64,000 nt of DNA from Pseudomonas putida (GCA_041879295.1 CP047152.1:2299501-2363500); one strand, 5' to 3'. Counted from the stretch's first letter, positions 1-8,856 are shown. Numbers and translations are program-made. Notes: generated from the letters alone by a model not told the origin.

Positions 1-221
1 TGTCCGTCAAGTACTAAATATCTCGATGGTTGCTCATTCAAGTCAATTGGCTCATGATGTATAGCTATTGGCTCAATGATTCCAAGCTCTCGTACGGATG
101 CTAGTATCGTTAAATACTTAGGCGAGCTGAGAGTTGATGCTGGGATAATTCGTGATGGCAGCAATTGGGATGTTGCCAAAGTTAATAACCTGCTATCAAA
201 CGCGCTTTTAACCTCGTTCAT
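1..221 (-). CDS. ParB-like nuclease-domain protein, second copy (partial)
   Basis: This gene starts inside the window and runs off its left edge, so only about 73 N-terminal residues are visible. They read as a ParB/RepB N-terminal domain: an ILASVRELGIIEPIAI stretch followed by YLVLDG, which matches the usual 'I..SI.E.GL..PI.V' and 'Y.L.DGH' parts of that fold. The ATG overlaps the stop of the preceding ParB-like gene (ATGA), so the two are translationally coupled. A serine recombinase plus two ParB-like genes looks like a mobile-element maintenance or recombination module. Function beyond DNA binding is not known from the sequence. Confidence 0.7.
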   Translation of the reverse strand, partial: MNEVKSAFDSRLLTLATSQLLPSRIIPASTLSSPKYLTILASVRELGIIEPIAIHHEPIDLNEQPSRYLVLDG

Positions 222-1114
222 ATTTCTCCCTTGACGCGATCGGCTAAAACCTGTGGCATGTCCTCAATGCCTTCACTCTTCAACAGGGAGCAAAAATACT
301 CATCAGAGAGAAGTCTTCTTAATGCTGTGACGATAAATAATAGACGTTGTTCGCCGATGTCCGCTTTCTTTACCATCAATCTTTGTCTGCGTACCTCAGA
401 TTGATACGCATTAAGAAGCTGGCGGGAGGTAGTGATCTTTACAGGTGTTTTCTGATGTTTGAAGCATTTCCCGCCAGCGCGACGATTGTCGATTAAGCGG
501 CGGACTTTCATTAATTGCTCGCCTCTCAGCAACCCATTTTCATATGCCTCGAGCATGGCTGCTTGAGTTACAGTATCATCTGAGCGTGCGACTGTTATAG
601 CAATTTTAATTGGTAGCCAGCCTTTTTCTACAGCGCTGATTAATCGCTCTTCACCTTGCCTTAGTAAAATTAGTATTCCGCCAACATAGTTATAGTCTAG
701 GCACGTCTTCTGTGATATTTGTTTGGTGGTGTATCCGCGATCATGTAACGAATTTATTGCTTCTAGCAGGTCGCGGTTCGAGTGCTTTCGCCGCGCGAGA
801 TTTTCTACTAGACTGATCAGATATCTGTCCACTTCACTAGCGGTTATCACCACGCAAGGGATTTTTCTCTCTCCTAACACCTTAAAGGCTTCAAATCTAC
901 CTTGACCACACACTAGGTCGAAGCCTGCGTTAGTGCGGGCTACAGTTACAGGTCTTTTTAATCCTATATTTGCTATATTTTCAACTAATCTGGCGAAAAC
1001 TTTCTTATTGCGCTGCCTTGGGTTAATAACCTTGATGAGCTCTAAGGGGATTTGTTCAATAGACGAAGCTCGGGCGACATGTAGTGTCAGCGGAGCTTCC
1101 TGAGGCGCGTTCAT
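218..1114 (-). CDS. ParB/RepB-like DNA-binding protein
   Basis: The 298-residue product has a ParB N-terminal domain (roughly residues 20-105: 'I....INPRQRNKKVFARLVENIANIGLKRP' region, then LVCGQGRFEAFKVLG and the VENLARR box). A helix-turn-helix follows (about 110-150: 'GYTTKQISQKTCLDYNYV'), and then a C-terminal part like plasmid RepB proteins. The canonical GERR-type motif reads GQGR. No ParA lies next to it, so classic partition is unlikely. The start codon overlaps the recombinase stop (TAATG) and its own stop overlaps the next ParB-like start. These three genes are one operon and probably act together on the recombination site or element stability (inference). Confidence 0.8.
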   Translation of the reverse strand: MNAPQEAPLTLHVARASSIEQIPLELIKVINPRQRNKKVFARLVENIANIGLKRPVTVARTNAGFDLVCGQGRFEAFKVLGERKIPCVVITASEVDRYLISLVENLARRKHSNRDLLEAINSLHDRGYTTKQISQKTCLDYNYVGGILILLRQGEERLISAVEKGWLPIKIAITVARSDDTVTQAAMLEAYENGLLRGEQLMKVRRLIDNRRAGGKCFKHQKTPVKITTSRQLLNAYQSEVRRQRLMVKKADIGEQRLLFIVTALRRLLSDEYFCSLLKSEGIEDMPQVLADRVKGEI

Positions 1115-2667
1115 TACGCGGCGCTCGTCAGGTGGAATCGCTTGCTCAGCGTGGACAAGATTTCCAAACTTTCGAAGCGATACAGTTCCAGTTCTCGGGG
1201 GTTTGCGTCGCCGAGCCGCAAATTAGGCGCTACCAGATCAATCATAGGAAACAGATAGTAATCAAGAACTTCTTCTTCCCCTGGGAGCATGCGTACGGCG
1301 ACAGTGATGTCCGGGAAAAGACTGAAGTCGAATCTTACTTGCCAGCGTCGACGATTCGCTCCTATTTGCTGGCAACGGCAGAGTACAATGGAAATTGTAA
1401 ACTCATCATTAACAAGTACTAGTTGAGAGCTCGGATCTATGGTTATTCGTCCTCCTACAGCCTCAATTTTCTGCTGCGTATCAGTGAGTATCTCAGGATA
1501 ACGTTCTCGTAGATGACGATTGGCTTCAATGAAACTATAGTCCCTACCCGGCTCATATCCGATGAGACGATAGCTGTCAATCAGACTGCCAAACCGCTTT
1601 CGGTAACAGCTGCTTGATGGTATGTCCTCCTGTTCGTCAATGATAAGGCCTGAGAGACACCCTCGCTCTTGAAATAAATCTTTTAGACTCGTCAGCATTT
1701 CTTCGTTTGACCATAAGCGAGTACGAGCCTGAATTATTGCCTGGGCAGCAATAAATAGCGAGCGGTCAACTATTGCTGGAAATGCTGCGTCCGCTCTTAT
1801 CCATTCAGCCGCGGGGTTGGCGATGCGAGGCATCTTTAGTTTTGCTGAGGTATGGTTCCAAACGTTGTTACCGATATACTTTTCATTCACAAGAATTTGA
1901 TGTACAACACCGCGCGTCCATGGCCTGTTTAGGTCAGTAAGTAGCCCGCGCCTGTTTAATGAATCGGCAATTTCTTTTTCTGTCAGAGCCTTTTTAATAA
2001 ATGAGTTATATATCTCTAGCACTACTTCTCGCTCAGCGTCTGGCCCAGGCGCTAGAACTACCCTGTCGGTTTGAAGACTTTTATATTCTTTGCAGGAAAG
2101 CGTTGCCTTAGGTCTGCCAGCTTGGTCTATGAGGTGGCGACGTAGACCGTAACCTGCAGTGCCGCCCTGCCTATACCCTAGCTGAATCAAACGTGACTGT
2201 CCGGCAAATACCTTTACAGAAAGTTCGCGACTGTATTCGCCAGCCATCATTCTTTTCACGCTTTTGATGATGCTGGATACGGGGGAACCGTCATTTACAA
2301 ATTGTTCAGCACAATATTCTACTCTAACGCCTGCTTGCCGGCAGCGTACTTCATAACTTGCGCTGACGTCTGGGTCTTGAAAGCGCCCCCACCGACTGAC
2401 GTCATAGACGAGCACGGTAGCGAAGTCGCAGTTTCTATATTCTACATCCGCAAGCAGACGTTGAAGAGCTTCGCGACCATCTAGACTGAGTCCACTTTTC
2501 CCTGCATCCGTGTAGATTTTCACAATATTGAGATTGTGGGCCTGCGCGTAAATGTTGATAGCGTCCAGCTGATTTTCTGTGGAGTACTGCTGATGCTCAG
2601 TCGACATCCTGACATAAGCTGCCGCCCTGTTAGTGGTTTCTGCGCTAAATGATGTGCTCGGTCGCAT
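1114..2667 (-). CDS. Large serine recombinase (resolvase/invertase family)
   Basis: The 517-residue protein begins with a resolvase domain. The catalytic serine is in AAYVRMSTEHQ (about Ser22), followed by DAGKSGLSLDGR and the VYDVSRWGR arginine motif. A recombinase domain follows (about 200-300, with 'EKEIADSLNRRGL' and 'WTRGVVHQILVNEKYIGN'), then a C-terminal region without the usual zinc-ribbon cysteine pairs. Large serine recombinases integrate or excise mobile elements. It heads the operon with two ParB-like genes and is divergent from a small gene at 2770, so a shared promoter/operator region probably lies at 2668-2769. The start is the first ATG; no strong ribosome site decides it. Confidence 0.87.
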   Translation of the reverse strand: MRPSTSFSAETTNRAAAYVRMSTEHQQYSTENQLDAINIYAQAHNLNIVKIYTDAGKSGLSLDGREALQRLLADVEYRNCDFATVLVYDVSRWGRFQDPDVSASYEVRCRQAGVRVEYCAEQFVNDGSPVSSIIKSVKRMMAGEYSRELSVKVFAGQSRLIQLGYRQGGTAGYGLRRHLIDQAGRPKATLSCKEYKSLQTDRVVLAPGPDAEREVVLEIYNSFIKKALTEKEIADSLNRRGLLTDLNRPWTRGVVHQILVNEKYIGNNVWNHTSAKLKMPRIANPAAEWIRADAAFPAIVDRSLFIAAQAIIQARTRLWSNEEMLTSLKDLFQERGCLSGLIIDEQEDIPSSSCYRKRFGSLIDSYRLIGYEPGRDYSFIEANRHLRERYPEILTDTQQKIEAVGGRITIDPSSQLVLVNDEFTISIVLCRCQQIGANRRRWQVRFDFSLFPDITVAVRMLPGEEEVLDYYLFPMIDLVAPNLRLGDANPRELELYRFESLEILSTLSKRFHLTSAA

Positions 2668-2769
2668 TTGGCAGGCCTATCAGTTGGTTTGTGGCATACC
2701 TATTACCCTAGGCAAGACTGTTGTATGCCTATCGGCGCATATCAAATAATAAATTTGGGAGGTGGAAAA

Positions 2770-3132
2770 ATGATCGCGAAAATGGGCAATTCTTTTCCAA
2801 TAAGCTCTGACGTGTACGCCCATGCCTTGGCGTCAGCGCTGCTGAACGAGCTTGGCACTTCACACAGAGCTATTAAGACCCTGCGAAATTGGACTAACGC
2901 GAGTGAAAGAACGACAAAAAATTGGATCTCTGGAGCCAACGGGCCTAGTGGGCTACATTTGATAGAAATCATGCGGCACTCCGATGCCGTTCTTCATATC
3001 GTCCTTGAACTCGCTCAACGAAGATCTATCGTCGCAGTGACGCTTCTCCCAGCTTTGAGCCAGCGACTGATCGAGACTGCTCAACTCATTGATGCGTGTT
3101 TTGCACCCAGCTTCCACCCAGCCACATCGTGA
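2770..3132 (+). CDS. Small HTH-like protein divergent from the recombinase operon
   Basis: A 120-residue product. I chose the ATG at 2770 because GGGAGGTGG lies just before it; the open frame extends upstream to 2668 but has no such site. The middle part (RAIKTLRNWTNASERTTKNWISG...GLHLIEIMRHSDAVL) looks like a helix-turn-helix of the kind found in small element-borne regulators. It is transcribed away from the serine recombinase and so may control the shared promoter region (inference). I do not recognise a named family. Confidence 0.6.
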   Translation: MIAKMGNSFPISSDVYAHALASALLNELGTSHRAIKTLRNWTNASERTTKNWISGANGPSGLHLIEIMRHSDAVLHIVLELAQRRSIVAVTLLPALSQRLIETAQLIDACFAPSFHPATS

Positions 3133-3459
3133 CTTTTACGGAAACGCTCTGCCGGAATGGCTAAGTGAAGCAAGCGCTCGGGGCGATCCGTGTCTACAGT
3201 GAAGCGATCGCCCTAGGCCGACCCGGCACAAAGTCCGAGCGCCTTTGCGTCGAGGCCTATCACCTGACTGTGGCCGGCTATCACCTGCACGCAGTCGGTA
3301 CGTTAGGTGAGTCGGTACATTGAGCTGAGATGTGGCATCGGAAGGCCGCTGATTCGCAGCCATGCGGATTGCGGTGCTCTCCTCAGCCTCCATGGAGTGC
3401 GAAGCTGGTACCGCAGAAGCTGACGTATTCGAGGCTATGATTCATGTAATCGTATAGGC
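3133..3459 (+). other. Gene-poor stretch with a short coding relic
   Basis: No intact gene. The frame at 3192-3323 reads like a decayed fragment of a real protein (VYSEAIALGRPGT, LCVEAYHLTVAGYH, then stop), but there is no start or partner frame. A 202-bp miniature element begins directly after it. Confidence 0.3.
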
Positions 3460-3661
3460 CCTAGTGTGGTGTTTCAGAAGTGCCGATGAAAATTTGAGCT
3501 AGGCTTTGTAGAAACTCACTCGTCAGAGTTTGTATCAACATGGGCCGACCAGCAACCGTCATCACGCTTTCCGAAACTGAGACATCCTTGTCTCGGTCGC
3601 TCGTGCAGCGCGGGCGCTGGGTAAATGATTTTCAGTGGCACTTCTGAAACACCACACTAGG
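3460..3661 (+). mobile_element. Miniature inverted-repeat element related to IS630
   Basis: A 202-bp unit with perfect 25-bp inverted ends (3460-3484 CCTAGTGTGGTGTTTCAGAA..., and 3637-3661 as its reverse complement). The tips fall on TA dinucleotides, as expected for IS630/Tc1-mariner insertions. Inside, an ATG at 3540 opens MGRPATVITLSETE, which resembles the first residues of IS630 transposases, and the frame continues into the right end and stops soon. It is therefore best explained as an internal-deletion derivative of an IS630-family element that depends on a transposase elsewhere. Confidence 0.75.
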
Positions 3662-3671
3662 AAATACCACG

Positions 3672-3881
3672 ATGATGAAGGATCCCAATAGCGTCCTGCT
3701 TCCTGATCATCCGATGTACACCGATGCCGTGGAGGCTATGAAACGTTATCACCAGGCGCAAGCCGACGGTGTCAGCGGGGCGGAGCTCGAGCGCCTGCGG
3801 CTGTTGGCAGAGCATAGGTTTCAGGCCGTTACTGATTATCAGCTGCGCGCACTTGGCGGCCCATCCGAGACTAGTCACTAG
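3672..3881 (+). CDS. Small hypothetical protein
   Basis: A 69-residue product (MMKDPNSVLLPDHPMY..., ending LRALGGPSETSH). Composition and helix-forming pattern (AVEAMKRYHQAQADG, AELERLRLLAEHRFQAV) look like a genuine soluble helical protein. It begins just after the miniature element. I do not recognise it and see no motif. Its upstream region is partly the miniature element's right end, which may have altered expression. Confidence 0.5.
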   Translation: MMKDPNSVLLPDHPMYTDAVEAMKRYHQAQADGVSGAELERLRLLAEHRFQAVTDYQLRALGGPSETSH

Positions 3882-4187
3882 TAATGGCCACTTAACGCCA
3901 CACTTGATCAAGAGGTGCCGCTTGGAAGGCCAAGTCGTTCTAGCGGCATGGAGTCATTTGAGAGGATAAAAAGTGAGAAATCCTGGGCGGAGCGCGGCGG
4001 CGTGACGGATGGAAGCCCGAAGGGCCGAGACATCGCTAGGCGATGGCTCGGTTCACGGCAGCCGGGCCTGGTAAGGCACGCCCTAAACGCTCTACAAGGC
4101 TTTTAACATGCGCACCAGGCTCTGATGCTCCCATGTCGATAACAGGGCAACCGGATCTGTCCGGTTACCAGGATCGAAATCCCAGCG
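3882..4187. other. Intergenic region with a strong two-hairpin structure
   Basis: No gene. The segment can fold: GCCC-GAA-GGGC at 4015-4025, then CCGAG-a-CATCGC-tag-GCGATG-g-CTCGG at 4025-4051 (11 paired positions with one mismatch), followed by a GC-rich CAGCCGGGCCTGG stretch. There is no T-tract, so it is not a simple terminator. It could be a structured RNA or a repeat family; nothing in the window duplicates it. Confidence 0.4.
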
Positions 4188-4387
4188 CTACCCATCCGGG
4201 CTAACGCACCGCTCGCAATAGTCCAGCTCATCACAGTCGTTGTAGATCGTGATCCGCCATCCCTCTATATCCACTTCGAAATGGCAGGCGTACACCTGCT
4301 CCCAGGACTGGCTGCCAATCTTGGTCATTGTCCGGCGCCCGAACACCGCCTCTCGCAACACTTGGCAGACGTCCCGCGCCGTCAAAG

Positions 4388-5768
4388 GATCGTGTCCCGG
4401 GAAGTGGTGTAACTGAACCAGCCGAAGGCGCCCTGCGGGCGAAAGAGGATGGTCATCGTGGTTCTTGGCTAACGTTGAGTTTGCGAAGACCAAACACTCA
4501 CCAGAGAAACCACGATGACCAAGCCCACTATCGCATTGACCGAGTTGGTTGAGAAAGGGGCAGACGCTGATCTGCTCAAGCAAATGATCCAGTTCGTTGC
4601 CCAGCGCATGATGGAGTTCGACGTCGAAGGCCTGTGCGGCGCGGGCTTCGATGTCAAAAGCCCAGACCGGACAAATAGCCGTAATGGCTACCGCGATCGT
4701 CTTTGGCAAACCCGCGCAGGCGACGTCGACCTTAAGATTCCCAAGCTGCGCCAAGGCAGCTATTTCCCTGGTTTCCTTGAACCTCGACGCACCGCTGAGA
4801 AAGCCATGGCGGCAGTCATCCAGGAGGCCTACATCCAAGGCGTTTCAACACGCTCAGTGGACGAGCTGGTCAAAGCCATGGGCATGACCGGCATCTCCAA
4901 AAGCCAGGTCTCACGGCTAGCTGGTGAGATCGATGAGCGCGTTCACGCCTTCCTTGACCGCCCGCTTGAGGGCGACTGGCCCTATCTCTGGATCGATGCC
5001 ACCTACGTCAAAGTGCGGGAGGCCGGACGCATCGTCTCGGTCGCCGTAATAATCGCCGTGGCCGTGAACACCGACGGTGGCCGCGAAGTCCTGGGCATGC
5101 GGGTTGGGCCGTCAGAGGCTGAGCCGTTCTGGACAGACTTCCTGCGCAGCCTCACGCGACGTGGCTTGCGGGGCGTGAAACTGGTCATCTCCGACGCCCA
5201 CGAAGGGCTCAAGGCGGCTGTTTCCAAGGTCTTCAACGCGACCTGGCAGCGCTGCCGTGTGCATTTCATGCGTAATGCCATGGCCCACGTCGGCAAAGGT
5301 CAGCGCACCATGGTGGCGGCCCTACTGCGCACAGTCTTCGCCCAGGACAGCCGTGCCGAATGCCATCAGCAATGGCGTTTGGTCGCTGATCAGCTACGCG
5401 AAAAATACCCCAAGATCGCGACACTCATGGACGGCTGCGAGGATGAAGTGCTGGCTCACATGGCGTTTCCAAAAGCGCACCGACAGCAATTACACAGCAC
5501 CAATCCACTGGAGCGGCTTAACGCGGAGATCAAACGCCGCACCGACGTCGTAGGCATCTTTCCCAACGATCCTGCAATCACACGGCTGGTAGGCGCGATG
5601 CTGCTGGAGCAGAACGACGAGTGGTGCCTGCAACGGCGTTACATGCAGTTGGAGGCCTTTGAGGCAGTCAGCGATAATCCACAGGCCAAGCTGTCGGCCG
5701 TGATCAACTAAACGGCGAACTCAGCGGCCAGAACCATGATGAGTTACACCACTTCCCGGGACACGATC
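4388..5768 (+). mobile_element. IS256-family insertion sequence
   Basis: The element is bounded by inverted ends of about 27 bp (GATCGTGTCCCGGGAAGTGG... at the left, its reverse complement at the right, ending 5768). It is flanked by an 8-bp direct repeat CGTCAAAG at 4380-4387 and 5769-5776. The size of about 1.38 kb, one transposase gene and 8-bp target duplication all fit the IS256 family. It lies inside a small gene on the opposite strand. Confidence 0.92.
4515..5711 (+). CDS. IS256-family transposase
   Basis: A 398-residue mutator-type DDE transposase. The first catalytic Asp is in [13 protein letters not shown], the second in [15 protein letters not shown], and the Glu lies in [17 protein letters not shown]. 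Cys/His residues in [11 protein letters not shown] between the second Asp and the Glu also match the family. The length is normal and the frame intact, so the element is probably active. The sole gene of the element at 4388-5768. Confidence 0.96.
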   Translation: MTKPTIALTELVEKGADADLLKQMIQFVAQRMMEFDVEGLCGAGFDVKSPDRTNSRNGYRDRLWQTRAGDVDLKIPKLRQGSYFPGFLEPRRTAEKAMAAVIQEAYIQGVSTRSVDELVKAMGMTGISKSQVSRLAGEIDERVHAFLDRPLEGDWPYLWIDATYVKVREAGRIVSVAVIIAVAVNTDGGREVLGMRVGPSEAEPFWTDFLRSLTRRGLRGVKLVISDAHEGLKAAVSKVFNATWQRCRVHFMRNAMAHVGKGQRTMVAALLRTVFAQDSRAECHQQWRLVADQLREKYPKIATLMDGCEDEVLAHMAFPKAHRQQLHSTNPLERLNAEIKRRTDVVGIFPNDPAITRLVGAMLLEQNDEWCLQRRYMQLEAFEAVSDNPQAKLSAVIN

Positions 5769-6103
5769 CGTCAAAGCGCCTGACGGTACGTCGTGCTGGT
5801 TATGTTCAGTCATACGCTGCCTGTGTCTCTCAGTGATCAGCCATCGATAATACCCTGTCTCAAAGGTGCTCCGGAAAACACGCAGGGTAGGGTGATTGGT
5901 GGATACAGTGACAGGAAGAGGTTGGAGTACAAATGTGCTCCGTGGCTCTAGAGAAAGCTGTTGCTCCATCTCGTGTATCCAGCCGGGAGGTTGCGCTGCC
6001 TTCACTAATGAGAATTCAGGCCATGTGGCGGCCCTTTACCCCTAGCATGCAGCTGTTGAGTCATCTCTGGTGTCCTTGATGTATCGCTCACGAGATCTGC
6101 GCT

Positions 6104-6430
6104 ATGAATCCAACGACACCAGACGGACGCTATTTCGTTGTCAAAGGTCAGCTCTGGCGCAGCACGAATCCTTCATTGAGTGAATGCGAGCGGCAACGCC
6201 TTGCGCATGCCCTGATGGATGCTCGACGAGATGTCAAAAAGGCCAAGCGCGCTGACGATTCGAGCATGCTGAAATCTGCGCGTGCGCGAGTGAATGCTGC
6301 CAAAGTGGGTCTGGGCGAGCGGGGGCCAGTTTGGTGGGACGACGGCAGCCCGGACTACAATCGCTGTCGGGTAGACCTTTCGCCATACGCTGATTGGTAC
6401 AACGCTTTGGATGCCACAAAGGGTGAGTAA
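6104..6430 (+). CDS. Hypothetical protein, intact copy of a duplicated family
   Basis: A 108-residue product: MNPTTPDGRYFVVKGQLWR at the start, a charged helical middle (LMDARRDVKKAKRADD), and GERGPVWWDDGSPDYNR near the end. A diverged second copy at 14197 is broken by two one-base deletions. The stop overlaps the ATG of the next gene (TAATG), so it is coupled to the HTH-like gene at 6430. The family is unknown to me; the WW-D-DGSPDYN segment looks conserved between the two copies. Confidence 0.65.
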   Translation: MNPTTPDGRYFVVKGQLWRSTNPSLSECERQRLAHALMDARRDVKKAKRADDSSMLKSARARVNAAKVGLGERGPVWWDDGSPDYNRCRVDLSPYADWYNALDATKGE

Positions 6431-7608
6431 TGTACGTTGAAAAGACATTCACACCTCAACAGCTATTTGAAATGGTGTGGGAGCGACCTGTTCTCATCAT
6501 CGCAAAGGAAATAGGTGTCTCGGATGTGGGCTTGTCGAAGGCCTGCCGCAAAGCGGGGATCACGTTGCCTACCCGGGGGCACTGGGCCAAGCCAGCCCCG
6601 AAACGCCCGCGTCGTCCAAAGCCTCCAGCCTCTACCACGCCTGTCACTTTTCACTTTCTGAATGTCGAGAAGGCTGCCAGGCTGAGGCCTGAAAATGTTA
6701 TCAAAGACCCTAAAATCTTGATGGTGCCCACGGAGTTATCTGACCCTCATCCGTTGGTAAAAAAATGGCTAAGTGCAGCGAGGAAGGCCAAAGAGCTCAA
6801 TAATGCACTGGTATTCGACAAAACAAAGGTATTGAACTCGCACATCTTCCGAAATGAGATGGATCGCTGCGCGCTTCTCTATGACACCTTGATCAAAGCC
6901 AGTGAGTCGCTGGGCTACACCTGGGGTGTAGGTAGTAAAGGTAGTTTCGTGCGAGTCGACGGGGAAGAGCTACTGATCACGATCCAGGAGCGCATAAAAC
7001 GCTTCGATATTCCACCGCCTGCTTCCAAACCTATCAAGCCTGGGCAGCGATGGGAGCCTGACTTTGCCGCGATGAGGGCCGCTCGCTTTGGGTGGGAGCC
7101 CACTGGCGTATTCTCCCTCATCGTCGATGCGCGATCCGAAGTACTGATTCAAAAAACTTGGACGGACAGCAAAACAGGGAAGCTCGAATCGAAGCTTGGT
7201 CAGATCCTTACGGGCTTTGTTCGTATTGCCGCTTCCGTGAAAGCCCAACGATCATCCGATGAGGCTAGTCGCCGTCGGCGGGCAGAGGAGGAGCGAGTGC
7301 GCACAGAGAGAATCGACCAGCAGCGTCGGTTGGACAAGCTGCGTCAGAATTTGACGAAAAATCTAGAAAGCTGGGAGCGCGCTCAGCGGCTGCGAGCATT
7401 CATCCAGGCGACAATTGAAGCCTCGCCTCGGGACGAAGCAACTCAAATGGCAATGGCAATGTGGGTTAGCTGGGCTACACAACAAGTAGAGCTGCTTGAT
7501 CCATTAAAAGTAGATATCCGAAAAGTTATTGACCTATCCGTGGACTTGCCGAGCTCAGAATACGGCTACTGGAGCAGCAGTAAGAAAGCCGATGACTGGT
7601 GGCCCTGA
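6430..7608 (+). CDS. Hypothetical protein with N-terminal HTH and coiled coil
   Basis: A 392-residue soluble protein. Residues 7-55 (FTPQQLFEMVWERPV, AKEIGVSDVGLSKACRKAGI, TRGHWAK) form a clear helix-turn-helix of a type frequent in island-borne hypothetical proteins. A proline/lysine-rich linker follows, then a mixed domain with GYTWGVGSKGSFVRVDGEEL, and a coiled coil at about 275-330 (RRRRAEEERVRTERIDQQ). Translation is coupled to the gene before it. The role is not known; DNA binding is likely. Confidence 0.65.
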   Translation: MYVEKTFTPQQLFEMVWERPVLIIAKEIGVSDVGLSKACRKAGITLPTRGHWAKPAPKRPRRPKPPASTTPVTFHFLNVEKAARLRPENVIKDPKILMVPTELSDPHPLVKKWLSAARKAKELNNALVFDKTKVLNSHIFRNEMDRCALLYDTLIKASESLGYTWGVGSKGSFVRVDGEELLITIQERIKRFDIPPPASKPIKPGQRWEPDFAAMRAARFGWEPTGVFSLIVDARSEVLIQKTWTDSKTGKLESKLGQILTGFVRIAASVKAQRSSDEASRRRRAEEERVRTERIDQQRRLDKLRQNLTKNLESWERAQRLRAFIQATIEASPRDEATQMAMAMWVSWATQQVELLDPLKVDIRKVIDLSVDLPSSEYGYWSSSKKADDWWP

Positions 7609-7615
7609 TTTTCAT

Positions 7616-7644
7616 TTGGGTTTGAACTTAACCTGCGTTAGGAT
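7616..7644 (+). promoter_or_regulatory. Candidate sigma-70 promoter of the mvaT-like gene
   Basis: TTGGGT at 7616-7621 and TAGGAT at 7639-7644 with a 17-bp spacer, about 38 bp before the ATG at 7682. Fit to consensus is good at -10 and moderate at -35. Confidence 0.45.
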
Positions 7645-7681
7645 TCTCTTAAGACCAACTACACATTACGGAGTGATGCAC

Positions 7682-8047
7682 ATGTCGCGATTGGCCGAAT
7701 TTCGTCAGCTTGAGCAAAAATTGGCAGCCCAGTTGGCTGAGCTGGAAGCTATGAAGGGCAGCAGCGAGCTTCAGAAAGAAATCGAGTTTGAGACTAAACT
7801 GCGCGATTTGCTGGCCAAGTACGGCTTCAGCTTGCGTGACATCATCAACCTACTAGATCCGCAATCTGGTCGCCGTGCTGCGCCTGCAGTGGTTGAGAAA
7901 GCTCCGCGTCGCGCTCGCCAAGTCAAGCAATATAAGAACCCCCACACGGGCGAAGTGATCGAGACCAAAGGTGGCAACCACTCGAAGTTGAAATCCTGGA
8001 AAGCTGAATACGGTTCTGATGAAGTAGAAAGCTGGCTTTCTAAGTAA
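7682..8047 (+). CDS. MvaT-family H-NS-like xenogeneic silencer
   Basis: A 121-residue protein. The N-terminus MSRLAEFRQLEQKLAAQLAE is the typical MvaT/MvaU oligomerisation coiled coil. The middle LRDLLAKYGFSLRDIINLLD is the dimer linker, and the C-terminal YKNPHTGEVIETKGGN and WKAEYGSDEVESWL form the AT-rich-DNA-binding domain. MvaT proteins bind AT-rich foreign DNA and repress it. This copy sits among island genes, so it is probably an element-borne paralogue that tempers the cost of the island or interferes with host silencing (inference). The upstream extension of the frame to 7529 is not used; the ATG at 7682 gives the normal family start. A strong terminator follows. Confidence 0.92.
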   Translation: MSRLAEFRQLEQKLAAQLAELEAMKGSSELQKEIEFETKLRDLLAKYGFSLRDIINLLDPQSGRRAAPAVVEKAPRRARQVKQYKNPHTGEVIETKGGNHSKLKSWKAEYGSDEVESWLSK

Positions 8048-8063
8048 GTCGTAAGGGCTGAAG

Positions 8064-8089
8064 AAACCTCCGCTTTCGGAGGTTTTTTT
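8064..8089 (+). terminator. Rho-independent terminator of the mvaT-like gene
   Basis: AACCTCCG-CTTT-CGGAGGTT followed by a T run, starting 17 bp after the stop codon. Confidence 0.9.
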
Positions 8090-8856
8090 ATGGCTTGCGA
8101 ACGAGGTCTTATCTGCTGAGCCCATCAGTAACGGCACCACATGCGTAGCCCCGCTGGCTATGCAGGATCGCGAGTCTGCTTTCGGTAGGGCGGATAGAAG
8201 AGGCTCCAGAGGATCAATGACTCCATGCTCTTCAAGCGGATAGACGTACTGACTCGATGCCGGTTTCGAAACCGCCATCAGTTCAGAGCCTTTTGAGCTC
8301 GCCAAGGCGGGATGTGAGCGATGCCTGATCGTGTGCGGCTAGAGCTGGTTCGCCCAGCAGAGCAGGCGTTTTTGCGTAGATGACAGGGGATTAGAAAAGG
8401 GCTCACGAAAAATAATTTCAAAACACCCCCTTGAAATTTTTTTTGCGAGACGGAGTATATATTTTGTAATCAACAAAAAGCAGCGAGCTCTCGGGCTCCC
8501 TCGCCAAATCAGGCTTCACTCCTACTGCTTCCGCTGTTGCCATTCCTTTACGCTCTGAAAATCCTGTCTATTTTTTGACCATCAGCACGCGTTGATCACC
8601 AGACTTTGGGTAGGATGCTTGGTAAAAGTCGCTTTCTTCGGCCGTCAGGCCGGCTAGCTTTGCCCTCGTGAACAAATTTAGAGCTGCCCCCAATTTTTTT
8701 GAGCTGAGACCAGGCAGGTTGCGATATGCAGGCGGCGCTGAAAAGAAGTGGGTCGCACGAACACAAGTCGGTTACTCGCATAGATCCTGAACAGCTTTGA
8801 GGTTCTTCTACCCAGCATGCAAACGGGTAGCCGCCGGCGCACATAGAGGCCTTTTC
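8090..8856. other. Gene-poor region of about 770 bp
   Basis: No well-supported gene. On the minus strand, 8305 downwards opens MASSKGSELMAVSKPASSQY and continues in a protein-like way for some 70 residues, but the frame then runs antisense through the mvaT terminator and gene, so at most it is a truncated relic. An orphan terminator lies at 8414-8444. Confidence 0.35.
8414..8444 (+). terminator. Orphan terminator-like hairpin
   Basis: AATTTCAA at 8414-8421 pairs with TTGAAATT at 8431-8438 and is followed by a run of T to 8444. A/T bases on the other side make it potentially bidirectional. No gene ends at it. Confidence 0.45.

Larger units (their letters stand above)
4188..6005 (-). pseudogene. 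Small hypothetical gene split by the IS256 element
   Basis: The 5' part is 5777-6005 (MKAAQPPGWIHEMEQQL... ending ...PSGALT) and the 3' part is 4188-4387 (starting ARDVCQVLREAVFGRR... and ending ...CERCVSPDG). Removing the insertion element and one copy of the 8-bp target duplication CGTCAAAG joins both parts in frame and gives a protein of about 136 residues. The 3' part has a DYCERC cysteine pair. I do not recognise a function. The interruption is clean, so the insertion is probably recent. Confidence 0.75.
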
